DNA from: Trichoplax sp. H2
Lineage: Eukaryota > Placozoa > Uniplacotomia > Trichoplacea
Length of the DNA: 64,000 bases
Assembly (NCBI GenBank): GCA_003344405.1
Contig: NOWV01000059.1
Location: 345,801 to 409,800 of the forward strand
Direction: 5' to 3'
Position numbers and translations under genes: made by a program. Positions 42,301 through 54,353 of this stretch are shown piece after piece (position 1 is the first letter of the stretch; every line of letters begins with the position of its first letter). Under the pieces are notes generated by a model. That model was not told the DNA's origin, searched no databases, and worked only from the letters and a program-made list of their open reading frames with translations.

Positions 42301-43271
42301 TCATTATCGTGGTATAACGATGACATAACTTTTGAACTGTTGTTTCATTTACTTTCGTTTCATATAGATGACTTAGCATCATAAACAAACTTATTAGTAA
42401 CATTTTTGTAAATTTTGACTCATTTTCTTAACTGTAAGTACTAGTGGGACAACGAATTGTTCAATTATTTTTTTGGATAGTAACAATCATACAATAAGAG
42501 CATCTTTTAAATAATATTAATACATAATTTACCTTTATTTTAGACCACAATTCATGCTTTCCAACATCTTTATAGGTGCATACGCCTAGTAAAGGTATAT
42601 CTAAGCCGAAATCGGCAGATTCACGACTTTTAATCTCCTCGGCAATGGATCTAACAACACCTGAATTGATACCACTAGTAATCAAATAGCATCTAGCCAT
42701 TTTAGTTAATCGATTAACGGTTCTACATATTGCTTCTCGTTGAATTAACGTTTCCAATCTATCTGTTCCACCCAGGATTGATACAATTAATTGAGGTTTT
42801 GTAAAGTAGGAAGTTGCTTTACGTATTCCTTTAAGCAAATAGCGAGCGTCGATTTCATCTCGTATTTTGCAATACTTTTGTAAGGATAGAAGGAATACAA
42901 ATGAGTGTTATAGCTCTTAAACATCCGACAGAATTATGTAACGTACGCTATTAAAGAGTTAGCTCTACAACTTGCTGCCTTATGCGCATTAGAAATGATG
43001 ACGTTTAAATAAGGTGCATGGTTGATCATCGAAAATATATATAATCACGCTATTACTGAAGCTATACGTAATAGAATTAATGCCTAGATAGTTTCAATTC
43101 TTTTACAATAAGATTGACATGAAATCTACAGTGAGCTAATTTAACATTATCTACAACTATCATAATGCATACCACGGCATCGGAAACATCGTAACCAGAC
43201 GATCGAAATTCCAAGTTATGAAATCGAATATATTCGTTACTATCAGAGTCACTGTCGATAGTAGCAGCCAT
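36365..43271 (-). CDS. TRPM-B: TRPM-family cation channel
   Basis: Nineteen exons on the minus strand, from 5': 43271-43173, 42874-42533, 42258-42036, 41721-41562, 41534-41312, 41232-41166, 41044-40953, 40717-40460, 40322-39991, 39819-39576, 39306-39067, 38948-38820, 38731-38483, 38385-38214, 38060-37892, 37769-37561, 37381-37261, 37069-36992 and 36557-36365. Total 3600 nt, 1199 residues, phases exact. Starts MAATIDSDSDSNEY. Motifs: PQLIVSILGGTDRLETL and ITSGINSGVVRSIAEE (SLOG-like), DCFILVDNSYEGDY, AVYLLVGGDL, S2 ending EEISQ, S3 VWNALDFM, S4 SPSKNHGPKLIMIRKL, pore LIPYWRIFGDLNID, S6 IILLLNLLIAILK, post-S6 LWAQQF and FRTPFIPPL, then a C-terminal heptad-like coiled coil (about 36400-36557). 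It keeps all four residues of the TRPM S2/S3 Ca2+ site. The filter acid is Asp, where TRPM1/3/6/7 have Glu. Confidence 0.92.
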
Positions 43272-43622
43272 GTTATAAGTATTAGAATGATTTAAATTAC
43301 CTCTATTTTAAAAAGCTTCATAGATCTCATTTATAATACTGCTGGATGATGCTGTTGCCATGGTGATGAACGTTTATTCTTGATCTCAATAAAATAGTAG
43401 TAAAATAGCATATTATGTAATATTGGTCAGTTTTGATTGGCCTATCTGATCTTCTATATAATGGGTTGAAATACGGAGACGATTTTAATGCAATATACTA
43501 AAATAGACTAGTTTTTTCCTTGTATAAAGTCTAACTTCTTATACTATTCGATAAAACTGACAAAGGTACCTGGTGTAATATGATATTTGTACTGCTGTGT
43601 GCAGAGTGCAATGAAGTGCGGG

Positions 43623-43640
43623 TACTGTATTGGTACAGTA
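43623..43640. repeat. Perfect 7-bp inverted repeat
   Basis: TACTGTA and TACAGTA separated by TTGG, 30 bases before the longer hairpin at 43670. Confidence 0.6.
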
Positions 43641-43669
43641 TGTTGGCTAATGGATTACTAAAAATTATT

Positions 43670-43710
43670 ACTAGAAATTACTACAATTTACTATTGTAGT
43701 AATTTCTAGT
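43670..43710. repeat. Perfect hairpin, 18-bp arms, 5-base loop
   Basis: The arms 43670-43687 and 43693-43710 are exact reverse complements around the loop TTACT. About 400 bases upstream of the TRPM-B start codon. Such a perfect arm is unlikely by chance; it may be a recent element footprint, a regulatory structure, or a source of small RNA. Confidence 0.85.
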
Positions 43711-45144
43711 GGTCCGTGATTGGCATTAGAGTAGATTGGCTCTGTGGTTAATGGAGCAACCCTGTAAGGGATATAAAAATTTAAAATCTATATCCGATTC
43801 TGGTCCATAGCTTTATATGAGCGTAGTGATCCAGGCGTGTGATAGAGTCATGTAAGAGAGCTTGCTGTTATTAAGATCACGTAACCATTACAGCCGATTC
43901 TCCAGGCTGAAAATTCGTTCATAGTTCAAAATCTGTTGGATAAAGTATTAAGTGAAATTTAAGCATATACAGTATCTGACTCTATCCTAGTCCATGGGTA
44001 GAGCAACTACTGAGAATTTACTTGATACTAACATCATTGGCTATCATTTAAATTACAGACAGGCGGACAATAATTGCCTTTCTTGTTACGTATCCGGTGA
44101 TCTTCAGAAGGAATATTCTAAAATGAGTTTCACACTAGCCACACACTGCTACCGTAGTGCTACGGCTAGAAATAACGTGAAACTACCCTGGTAATGTACA
44201 GTATATAGCTATTCTTTACTCTAATTCAGTCTAATACTTAATTATATTTGCTGTATAGTTCACAACCGACCGAGTGCATATGCTTAACTTCCACTTGATT
44301 TCACATCTTCTTTTATATGCTCGTACGTGTATTAATTGAGTATATGATACTGGTGCAAAGATAATTAAACGTTGCATTGGAGATAAAGGATAATCTAATC
44401 CTTACCAGATAATACCGTACTGTAATATAGGATCAGAGTATCCAAGATCAAACTAATTCATGCTTTAGCAATAAAAGCTTAGCAAATCAATAATATCTGG
44501 ATCAATTATCTGCGACTTCTTACGAATGGATATAGAAATGAAAGTAATAATCTCCGATCAAGACTGCGCTAATGCATGTAGAAATCATTTTCAGATCTTC
44601 GAATCAGTTAAATTTCCTTCGATCTTAGTAAACACCTGAGCATCTACGGCGCAAACAGGAAAAAAATGATTAGATATTGCTGATTGGCTTATCCAGTTAA
44701 TTTACTCATGTTTTATTATTGTTTGTTGATGACGTCAAATAATTCAGTTTGCCACGGAAATTGATACAATAGACTACACCCAAAATCTACCTTGATCTAC
44801 AAAGTACTTCATAACCATGTTCTCCCTGCTGTCCATTTATTGTTAGTAAGATGATTGAAAACCAATGAGTTTCACTCCTAAATGAATTGGATTACTTTGA
44901 ACAGAGATTAATAAAAGATAGAAGAATCTACGAGTAAGTTTAAATGATAAGCAATTTTGCTATTTAAAAATTAGGGGAATAGAGTACTAGAATTGAAGTT
45001 AGATGTAGAGATGTGCCATGAAACTGATGATGAAAGATTGAGTGCTTACTTATCGATATATGATTATCTGCTATTGTAGAAACTGCTATCGAAGGTTATT
45101 AAGTTTAGTCTATGTAGTACATATATGTAAAAATACAACGATAT

Positions 45145-45690
45145 ATGGCTATGTCTGATCAGACAATACTAGTGCATTCAATACTGATGATAGTCATAAA
45201 TTGTACTCAGCAAATGTATAGGGTGATCTCTGTAAAAAGTTCAAACACGAATGGATGTTGTTACTTTAATCATTTGGCAAATGAATATCTCCTAAATAAG
45301 ACTTGGAAAAAATTGATTGTAATCCCAATACATGACAGAAAATTACGTTTTAAATAACTTAGTTTGCTGTTTTAAATTCAGTTCTGGCTTGAAATACACT
45401 TACTTCTTATTCTTGATATAAGATTAAACAGTAGTATTATTATGGTTGATTAAACAATACTAGCGTAATCATTACTGATGTTAGTCATCAATGGTAGTAA
45501 GCGTTCACGATTATTCTTGTAAAATATTCAAGTACGAATTGGTGTCGTATTCTAGTTTGGTAAATGAATATCTTGTAAGTATGACTCGGAAGAATGGATT
45601 GTAATCCGAATACATGACAGGAAATTACCTTTCAAAGTAACTTAATTTACTCTTTGAATTCAGTGCTAGCTTGAAATAGGCTCCGCTTTC
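45145..45690. repeat. Diverged tandem duplication, about 300-bp period
   Basis: Copy 1 (about 45145-45440) and copy 2 (about 45442-45690) share ACAATACTAG, TAGTCAT.AAT, TTGGTAAATGAATATCT, GATTGTAATCC and ATACATGACAG. A 70-codon open frame in copy 1 is not conserved in copy 2, so the repeat is probably non-coding. Confidence 0.75.
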
Positions 45691-45925
45691 TAATCATAAG
45701 GAAATAAAATAGGATGACTGCAAGATAGTAATAGACCAATAAATTAGTTAAGGGCATATGATAGCACATTCTTAAAGGACAAAAACTGTCAAGACACTTT
45801 CCGAAGATAAAACTCTTTATAGGTGTTAATATCGTGATTAGATTAGTTTTAAGGCCGCTAACTATATCATGCTAGATTTTGATCTTTTAAATTATGCACA
45901 TTCACTTGATGAAGTTGGTATGCAT

Positions 45926-46186
45926 CTAAATATTCTCTTCGGTAAACACAGCTGCAAGTAGAATACAAGGATCTACAAAGGAAGTATTATTTAACATCGT
46001 TACAATGCTAAAAAAATTAATATCAAAGAATATTGTGATTAAAATCGGCTTCCTTAATCTTACATTTAAATCAGAATTTAGTAAATTAGCTATAATGAAG
46101 CATGCAAAATCAAATATAGATTTATAAAACATTACAGTAACTAATATAAATAAAAAGCGAGGCAGCGTTATCTTTGTTTCGTCCAT
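45926..46186 (-). CDS. Hypothetical small hydrophobic protein or exon
   Basis: An ATG-initiated frame of 86 codons with two strongly hydrophobic stretches (RFLFILVTVMFYKSIFDFA and ILITIFFDINFFSIV). It is isolated, without recognised neighbours, domain or conserved partner. AT-rich DNA produces such frames by chance, so this is weak. Confidence 0.2.
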   Translation of the reverse strand: MDETKITLPRFLFILVTVMFYKSIFDFACFIIANLLNSDLNVRLRKPILITIFFDINFFSIVTMLNNTSFVDPCILLAAVFTEENI

Positions 46187-47052
46187 TTATACTTATCCAA
46201 TGAAATTAAGGTCACTGTATCCTAATAAATAATCACTTTTGCTCTTTTCAGCCGTTAAATATGTTTTTTAATTGTTGATAATTGTTTTCTCTTGACTTCA
46301 CGGTGACAGTTAATCAATACATGTTAATGCTAGTAGAACTAGTTAAACTATCAAGCAGTAGAATAATCAATAAGGGATCCGTTTTCGATGACAAAATGAC
46401 TTCAATGTACTTACTGTAACTCTTAGTAGCTAGCACCAATCGTTATTGCATTTACTTATTTTTGATTAAGTAAATATCATTATTTTGATAAGAGTTTATA
46501 TTTCAGATTTGATATAACTTACAAGTTGCAGTGTATTATTCGAAAGATGCATCTGTAATTTATTAATTTTATTATAACCTTACCACATTACGATTTGCTT
46601 ATGTTTATAAAATGGTCGAGTGAAGACAGACTTTATGGTAATAGATTTATATGAGTAATTTTTACAACTTCAATGTTCGATATCCTATCGCAAAAACCCA
46701 TGCCTTTAAACCCATGAGATATGAGTAATTTACTATTTATCTTATCCTATAGATCTTTACGGTGACTCGGCGACTTGCAGCCTGAAATACGCAAGTAGTG
46801 CTAAAATACGATATTTAGATTATTAATTAGACTACAACCCGTGCTCAGTTCTATAATATCACGACAAATATCCAACTACGATACTTTCCTAGAAGATTTT
46901 ATTGCACTGTAAAACTGTTACACTACATTTATGGCGCTTATAGTGTGGTGTTTTAAATCTTATTGTACACTGTTTATGGTTTTACAAAAATTTCGTAATC
47001 ATAACTTAATTGTATCTTAAAGGAGAAGAAATCGAATTTGAAGGGCAATTGA

Positions 47053-50000
47053 ATGATGACTAAGCTATCAATCAAGGAAAGTGCGAGCCAAGAGCTTAAT
47101 GAACTTAACAGTACCTCCTGTAGGAAGTGGAAAAAAATTCAATTTCGTAAATGTGGTCGTATCATTTCCAAAGGATTGGTAAATTGATGTAGAAATATGG
47201 CCTTAATGCTTATTTCACTTTCATTATCGTCGTCAAGAATATATTCTTGACCTTAACGAACATTTTAAAATCGTAACACAGTTTCTTAATCTGATATGTA
47301 AATTAATACTTATTGCAATAACATTGTTTACTTTTCCAAGCTTCAGTGTTAATTCTATAAGTTAAAGTGTTATATATGTTATCACCACAATATATTTGAT
47401 AAAGCATTTCTAATTTTGATAGCACTGCAGAATTCACCAAAATAACGATGAACTTCAGATAATTGCCGATGAAATGAGTTTGGATATGGGAACTTCTACA
47501 GTACCGAAACAGGCCATGTTTTCTATTATAGGTGCATCCAAAGAGCATAACTGTGCTCGGCAGTATTTTGCATTATCGAAGACCCTCTTCAACTTAAGGT
47601 CCAAGATGCAATGTTATCTTGTAACATCATGTAGAGCATCATCTGTTATTCGAATTGCCTGCGAAGGACTTTATAAGAATAGAGCAAGTGATTATTCAAA
47701 CCGTAAAAGTGCTGTCATCGTCGGGATGAGTCAAAATAATCCTCAATTATGGAGTCGATTTTCTACTTTAGTTGAGGTAGCCATGAATAAAATTTTGATC
47801 TTAAATGAAAGTTGTCCTTATAGCGATAAATCAATCAGTGTAGCTTCTTTAATTGATATGGTTATGCTGAATACTTCTGCTTTATAATATTGTACCAGGA
47901 TAGCGATCACACAGGAGCTTCCATTTATGATATTCCTATGACTGAAGATACCAATACATTATCACCCTACCATGATTATTACTATTTGTTGGATGGAAAT
48001 AAAACTAGTGATGTTTATAACCTCCGATTACGATTAGAGAGACAGATTTGTACATCTAGCGCTTCAATGAGTATGTATATGCACGCATAATAATTACGTA
48101 TTAAATAATTTTCCAATTCAGCTTCATTGATTATCACTACACTTGATGATAGAATAAAAATATGAAGCTAAGTGTAATAGAATGTTAAAAATTTTTTTAA
48201 TTTCAGGTGATATTTTGAGAATGTACTTTTTGGTGGGAGGCGATTTCGATGATTTGGAATACGTCGATTGTGTCATTAATGCTGGCTATCCAGTCATGAT
48301 TATTGCTGGCACAAGGGGTGCAGCAGATATTTTAACGAATCTTTTGGAAGGAAGATCCGATCTTAAGTAAGGTTTCCTTAACTCTCGATATGCTGTAGAT
48401 GCTTTCTTGCAAAATTATTTACAAATGTTGGATAGAAGTGGTAATTATGTAAAGTAGACGTGCTGAAACGAAAATAAGCCTGCTACTGTATCTCCCGTTA
48501 AGATTTAAGTAGTATCGCTTTTCTTAAATACTATTTAGCGCAAGTATTATAGAAGCCTCAAGATACGATCCTTCCTGGCAGATTCAAAACGTTAACTTGG
48601 ATAGATTAAGTCAAATCATATACAATATTGGCAGCAAACGTAACCATGTACGTCTATTTCACACATTTATTAGCTTAATGGTTGTTAGAACCATTAAACT
48701 GAAACAGGATTCATAATGCACTTGGTTACTCATCTCCTCGTTATATTTCGAAAACACGCACATATTTAAGTTCAATGTCTATCATTTTTTAATAGGTTTA
48801 TATTCATGAAAGTAGACATGGCGAGGCTTTTAATGACAAAATTTTCGAATTTGTTAAATCAGGTATGTTACAGTTAGGCCAGCAGAATATGGCCGAACCA
48901 TAAAAGTCATCTTGCTAAAGCCATAGTTATAGCACAAGTGTATAAAATGATCTAGCCGTGGCTAACTTCATTTGATTTAGAATAAAAAATTAATAACTAA
49001 TGATGTTTTCGTTGCTTTTTGAAAAAAATAGTGAACAGTAAGACGCTAAATGATGAGTATAGAGTAAGATTATTTTGGTGCAATGTTGATGATGAAAAGC
49101 TAACTCAGGATTTAATTTTTACAGTAAGTTTTTAAATTTTCATGATGCTATTTCTGTTAGTAGTGGTTACAACTTAGTAACAAGAATTAACTCAATAAAT
49201 TAAGTTGCTCTATTACAACTGTAATTGTATCCGAATTACGACATGTTCTGATTCATATAATATTGTATTAAACATAACAGATAGCAAGGTTTAATAAAGT
49301 ATTCGTTATTTTATGATAGATTGAGAACTATCAGAAAGAAAATATCTCTGTCGAATATTTACTTAAATGCGGATTTTTGAAAGGCTCAGGACAAGTCATA
49401 TTGCTTCTTGCCAATAGTAATTTCATGAGCTACGCGGATATTTTTAACAGAGCTCTAGAGTGGGAAGCAATGAAACCAACGCAGGAAATATTATCCGCTT
49501 TGGATTGGATATTTGAAAAAGGTGAAGATGAACTTTCCCAAAGTTTAACTGTAAATGCGTTGGATAATATGTACAGGGTAAGAAAAAAATCAATTATTAG
49601 CCATAATTTACTTCGCTGCTTCAATGATACTGCAATTAAATCGATATATTTATTTAATAAAATAAGATATCAAGGTAGTATGAATATGTCGGTCAAGATG
49701 CGATATTACTTTATTCCGCTATTAATTTATTAATTCTTGTTTTATCGATGATAGTTCTCGAGATCGAAAAATAAGGCTATGCAGGTAGTTAACCCTGTAA
49801 TTTTAGCGTTCTAAATGAATAATGCTAATCGTTAGGGTAGTATTGGACATATTGTATTTAGGAATGGTAAAATTTATAATTCACATAACTAGCCTAAGTT
49901 CCAACTAAAGTTGATCATATTAAGTATCCTTTAGCACCTAAAAATTTCATAGAATATTAAAAAGCGCCACCGTATGATTATTTAGGTTGGAAGTTTAACT

Positions 50001-53000
50001 GAAGCTGGCCAAATGGTTGAAAAGACTATGGGGTACGGCTATGCAAATCCATACGACGAAATAGAATCTAAAGCCAATGTAATGAGTGACATGGACGACG
50101 TACATGTGCAGGAGCCATTCCGAGATTTGTTCATATGGGCCTTATTTTCTTTGCGACTTCGGATAGCATTGCTGATATGGAAAAGACTTAGGCATCCTAC
50201 GTCCGCAGCGCTAGTTGCATACAAAATTTTAAGCAATCAAGCAGATGAAACATATAATCAAGAAGAAAAAGAAATGTATCAGTCTTATGCAAAGTAGGGA
50301 AATCACTAATGTTCTAACGCCCTTATAGGCTTCTCAATCATTATAGGCTATCCAACTCAGTACTTATAAAAATAAAACACCTCTATTTGTAAAATAAACT
50401 TGAAATATTTACTTACGTTTAATTTGTAATTGTGATAGTATTTAAAGTTTTTGAAGCTGTTATTTCCTATGCAGAAAAGCTGAAAAATTATTATATAGTC
50501 GTATTTAAGTTATTGTACACTCTTATGTGATGTATGGAAATTTTCTTTCTTAGTAAATTTATGGATCTTGCCTGTGAAATTGCTAATAAGGTACATTATC
50601 GCGATCGCCGTAAATGTCGCTTCATGATGCTGCAAGAGGTTGTGGAATGGGGCAAAGTATCTACGTTTTCTATCATTGCCTTGCATAATATGCCAGAAAT
50701 CATACAAAGTGACGGTTATATTAATGCCCTTGAGGCAGCCTGGGGTCGCAATATCGACATTGATATACCAAATTCGGTGGTATGTCCATTTATGTTGCAA
50801 ATACATGTATAAATTTATTTATAAATATTTTGCATTGGGAAATTATCGTTACTTTTGGATTAGTTCTATCTATATCATACGAAATCAGCGAGAGCTAACT
50901 ACCTTTTCTATATTATTTTATTATAATAACTCAACTTTTAGAATAATATATAATAATTCAAATGTATATTGAACTATATATACTGTATGTATGCAAATGT
51001 AAGCTCACCTCACCTATTAGATGTAATATCTCTCTCTGTTTTGTTTCATAAATTTTCTACAGCTTCTAACAAGTTGTATGCTGCCAATACCTCTTGCCTC
51101 CTGGTATATCTTCAATGACCAAAATCGGTTAGTAACTTTCAAATAGTTCATGAAATACCGTACTTGTCTTACGATTAAATTGATAAGCACTAGCTATAAT
51201 TATTTCTTAATCGACAGTTGTAGATAATTTCATGTAAGTGTTAGCCTCACTAAGTTCAGTCTTTGCTGATCTAATCACGATCTTGTCGCTATTAAACAAG
51301 TCATTTTAGGATAGTAGAATCTATATAGTTTTTTGTGATGATAACTGCACCTGCTCTGCATACTTATAGAAATTAATTATGAAAAGTAGTGCTTGTTTAG
51401 GTTTAATATTTTAAATCTATTAGCTGTATAAATTACTAACAACAGATTGCCAGATAGATAATTTCAACTAACAGTAATTGTAATCCTTTAATTATATTTA
51501 ATAAAAGGCTAAAAGTAATTCAGTATTAATTTCAGTATGTAATTACCGAAGATTTTGAGTATTCATACGTGGCTTTGACGTACAGAAATACGTCCAAGTA
51601 TTACCCCCCAAAATTTTTATGTACCTCTGAGTGATTCCATTAATATATACCTTTAATTTTATTTTTTTTGTAATTAATATGTATTTAGATATTGGAAAAT
51701 AGCTAGGGGTCCTTATCAGTCAGTTGACCGTAGGCTGCTATCTAGACTCTACGAGCTTTATGATACACCTTTGGTTAAATTTCGCTTAACCTTCGTAAGT
51801 TTATACGAAAGTTCAAAATGTATCGAAATGTTGCAATTTAATGCTTATCGATGACCTACGTACTTGCAATTTGGTTATATTATAAAGCTGAAGTAATGAA
51901 TTAACATACTGTAGTCAAGAATTTACCGGTATCTACTGAATTATTAATTCCCTATTGTATTTTGATACATATAGTTGGTTTATGTGGGCTTCACGGTTAC
52001 CTACGCGGTATTCCTCATTAGATACTTTTATGATCGGCTATCTCCATTTGAAATAGTTATCGCTGCTTGGTTAATAGGGAGTTACATTGAGGACATTCTA
52101 ATGGTGAGTACATTTCTATTAAAGTCTATAAGCTGTATTACTAACCAATAAGTGTTTCTAATAGTTATTCTTTGGATAAGATAAGGCGGAAAAGTAACAA
52201 TATACAGTAAAAAATTGTTCCTGTTGATTGTAAATCTATCGCTAATACTAGATTTTACTGCAATCTGCCAATGTCGTAAATGAAATTCTCCTATTACTAA
52301 AAATTGCTAATAACTTTCCATATTTAATTTATAGAATCGATGGAAAAATAAATTAAAGTGGAGCTTCTGGGATATTCTATCTCATCTAATGCTAATCATA
52401 TTCATAGTGTGCATTAATATGCGAATACAATATACAACAGTGGAGATTAGTAGGATGCTTTACTGCGTCAATTTTGTAGTGATTTGTATAAGAATTTTAC
52501 AAATTCTATCACCTAATCGTAAACATGGACCAAAATTGATCATGATTTGGGAATTAGTATGTAATATTAACGTAATAATATAATTTATTAAGTCTCGCTA
52601 ATCTCTATTCTTCATTAAAATTTAAAGCACACAAGCTAATCAATGTCCATTTTACTTTTTCATTAATTACGCGATGAATTGGATGATATTTGGCTAGCTA
52701 TGGGATCTATTCTCTTTCTTTACCATCCTCTTTGTTTTCTTGATATCATACGGTATAGCATCTCATGCTATCTTGTATCCTAATGGAAGTAAACCAACAC
52801 AAGCACTGTCAGATATACTTCTCAAGCCATTTTATGCCCTCTTTGGTGAATTATCCGTTGATGAAACACGTAAGACAATAGCGTTAATCATAATAAGATA
52901 TTTTATTGAATATTGTTTTACAATAAATTGCTCATACACAACTTTTAAGCTAAAATTTCACTATATTTTTCACCTACATTTATAATCTACAGTAAAGTAC

Positions 53001-54353
53001 GTAAAATGTCCATCGGATGCGCCAGTAAATTTTAATTTATCCGCTAATCCGCTTTCCAGCGTTTATGGAAACGGAACGAGCTCTACTTCGTATACTTTTT
53101 ACAACTGTATGGCGGTGGAAATTACTGTTAACATTCTCCTGGCTTTCTATCTGGTCATTGCTGTTATTCTTCTTCTTAATCTATTAATTGCTATTATGAA
53201 GTAAGTGTGATATTACAATACTTCAAGTCATTTAATTTCGTAAAGGTTTTTAAGGTTGACTATATAGCATTGCATTTGTCTTGAAAGGATTTTTACGCAT
53301 TTTAAAGGGTTTTTGATTATGCTTTTATGAATTATTTCTATTATGATAACAGCAAGAGCTATGACAAACTAGAAGAAGAAGCCAAATTATTATGGGCTAG
53401 CCAAATGACCGGTTTAGTTCTTGAGTATACTTATCGTAGCCCGATTGTCTCTCCATTCAGTATTCTCCTCCTGCCAATGGCTCTAGTTTACGCGACCATT
53501 ACTGGAAAGTGTATCGATGTCCGTATTGGAGGCAAGCGAAATAATTTTTCCGCACCACTTAGTAAGTTTTTCTCTGTGAAAGCGACATAAAATAAAATTC
53601 GTCTATATGGCAATGTCTGCTCTGATTCTAAGGCAAATATTACGATTAAACGTGATAGTTCAAAATCATTTATGCCATTCAATTTATTATTTATCAGAAT
53701 CAACTAGAGATATGACAAGTATAGAACATTGCCTAGGTTCCATTGAAAAAGAAATTCAGAGTGATATTATAGGAGACTCATTAGATTTTATTGAATTGAC
53801 CAAAGCTGACAGGTACGCTAACAATTCGTTAGTTCATTTTTCAGGTTAAGTAGTCAGTTGCTAATGTATAGGCTTCTCGTAACAAAGCAATCAAGAATTT
53901 GCTGTATAACAGCAATAACGCCGTTCGTAATTCCGGTATTTTTTGATAGTTACTACGTTGTATCGTAATTCGTATGAAGGAGCAGCAGTTTTACAATTCT
54001 TCTAGGAAGCATATATAGCTGTAAACTTTCTTTTAATGCATCGCTTTGTGTAGAATATTTACCCGTTAATTTGAAAGGTAAATTTATCCTACTAGTACAA
54101 ATAATTTATGACTGCAGAGCAATTTTCAAGCTGCTATCGATGGTATCGTAGCGTCATCATCTTAAAATCGCCCTTAATTGTTGATACTTATAATAACATT
54201 CTATGAAATATTTGTAGGGATGATCGCCAAGATGAAGAAATTAGGCAGTTAAAGGAAGAACTTAGTAATATCCGTACAAACCTGAGCGATATTAAGGAAT
54301 TACTTCAGTCTCAATCAGGCCTTCCTATAAATTCTGAACAAGAAAAATTTTAA
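47053..54353 (+). CDS. TRPM-C: TRPM-family cation channel, Ca2+ site lost
   Basis: Nineteen exons: 47053-47178, 47459-47776, 47899-48070, 48207-48366, 48539-48707, 48796-48862, 49032-49123, 49326-49577, 49986-50293, 50554-50779, 51063-51127, 51689-51794, 51975-52103, 52335-52556, 52698-52869, 52993-53200, 53353-53561, 53698-53812 and 54218-54353. Total 3252 nt, 1083 residues. The fifth exon has no GT at the homologous donor (see findings); a GT at 48681 would remove nine residues and keep the frame. Motifs: FSIIGASKEHN, YLVTSCRASSVIRIACEG, YYLLDGNKTSDVYNLRLRLE, MYFLVGGDFDDL, S2 ending YIEDILM, S3 FWDILSHL, S4 NRKHGPKLIMIWEL, pore LKPFYALFGELSVDET, S6 VILLLNLLIAIMK, post-S6 LWASQM, and a C-terminal coiled coil (about 54225-54330, EEIRQLKEELSNIRTNL). 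Two ATGs in tandem start the frame; the first was used. Confidence 0.9.

Larger units (their letters stand above)
43272..47052. other. Head-to-head spacer between TRPM-B and TRPM-C
   Basis: About 3.8 kb separating two start codons that face away from each other, so both promoters should be here. Contains two hairpins near 43.6 kb and a tandem duplication at 45145-45690. No exon was confidently recognised. The minus-strand open frame 45926-46186 is listed separately. Confidence 0.5.

Noticed and set aside
43740-43815. tRNA-like stretch with a GGCTCTGTGGTTAATGGAGC start
   Set aside because: No proper T-loop, and the acceptor and anticodon stems do not pair; it cannot fold as a tRNA cloverleaf.
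43994-44194. 66-codon open frame in the TRPM-B/TRPM-C spacer
   Set aside because: No recognisable motif and no conserved copy; probably chance.
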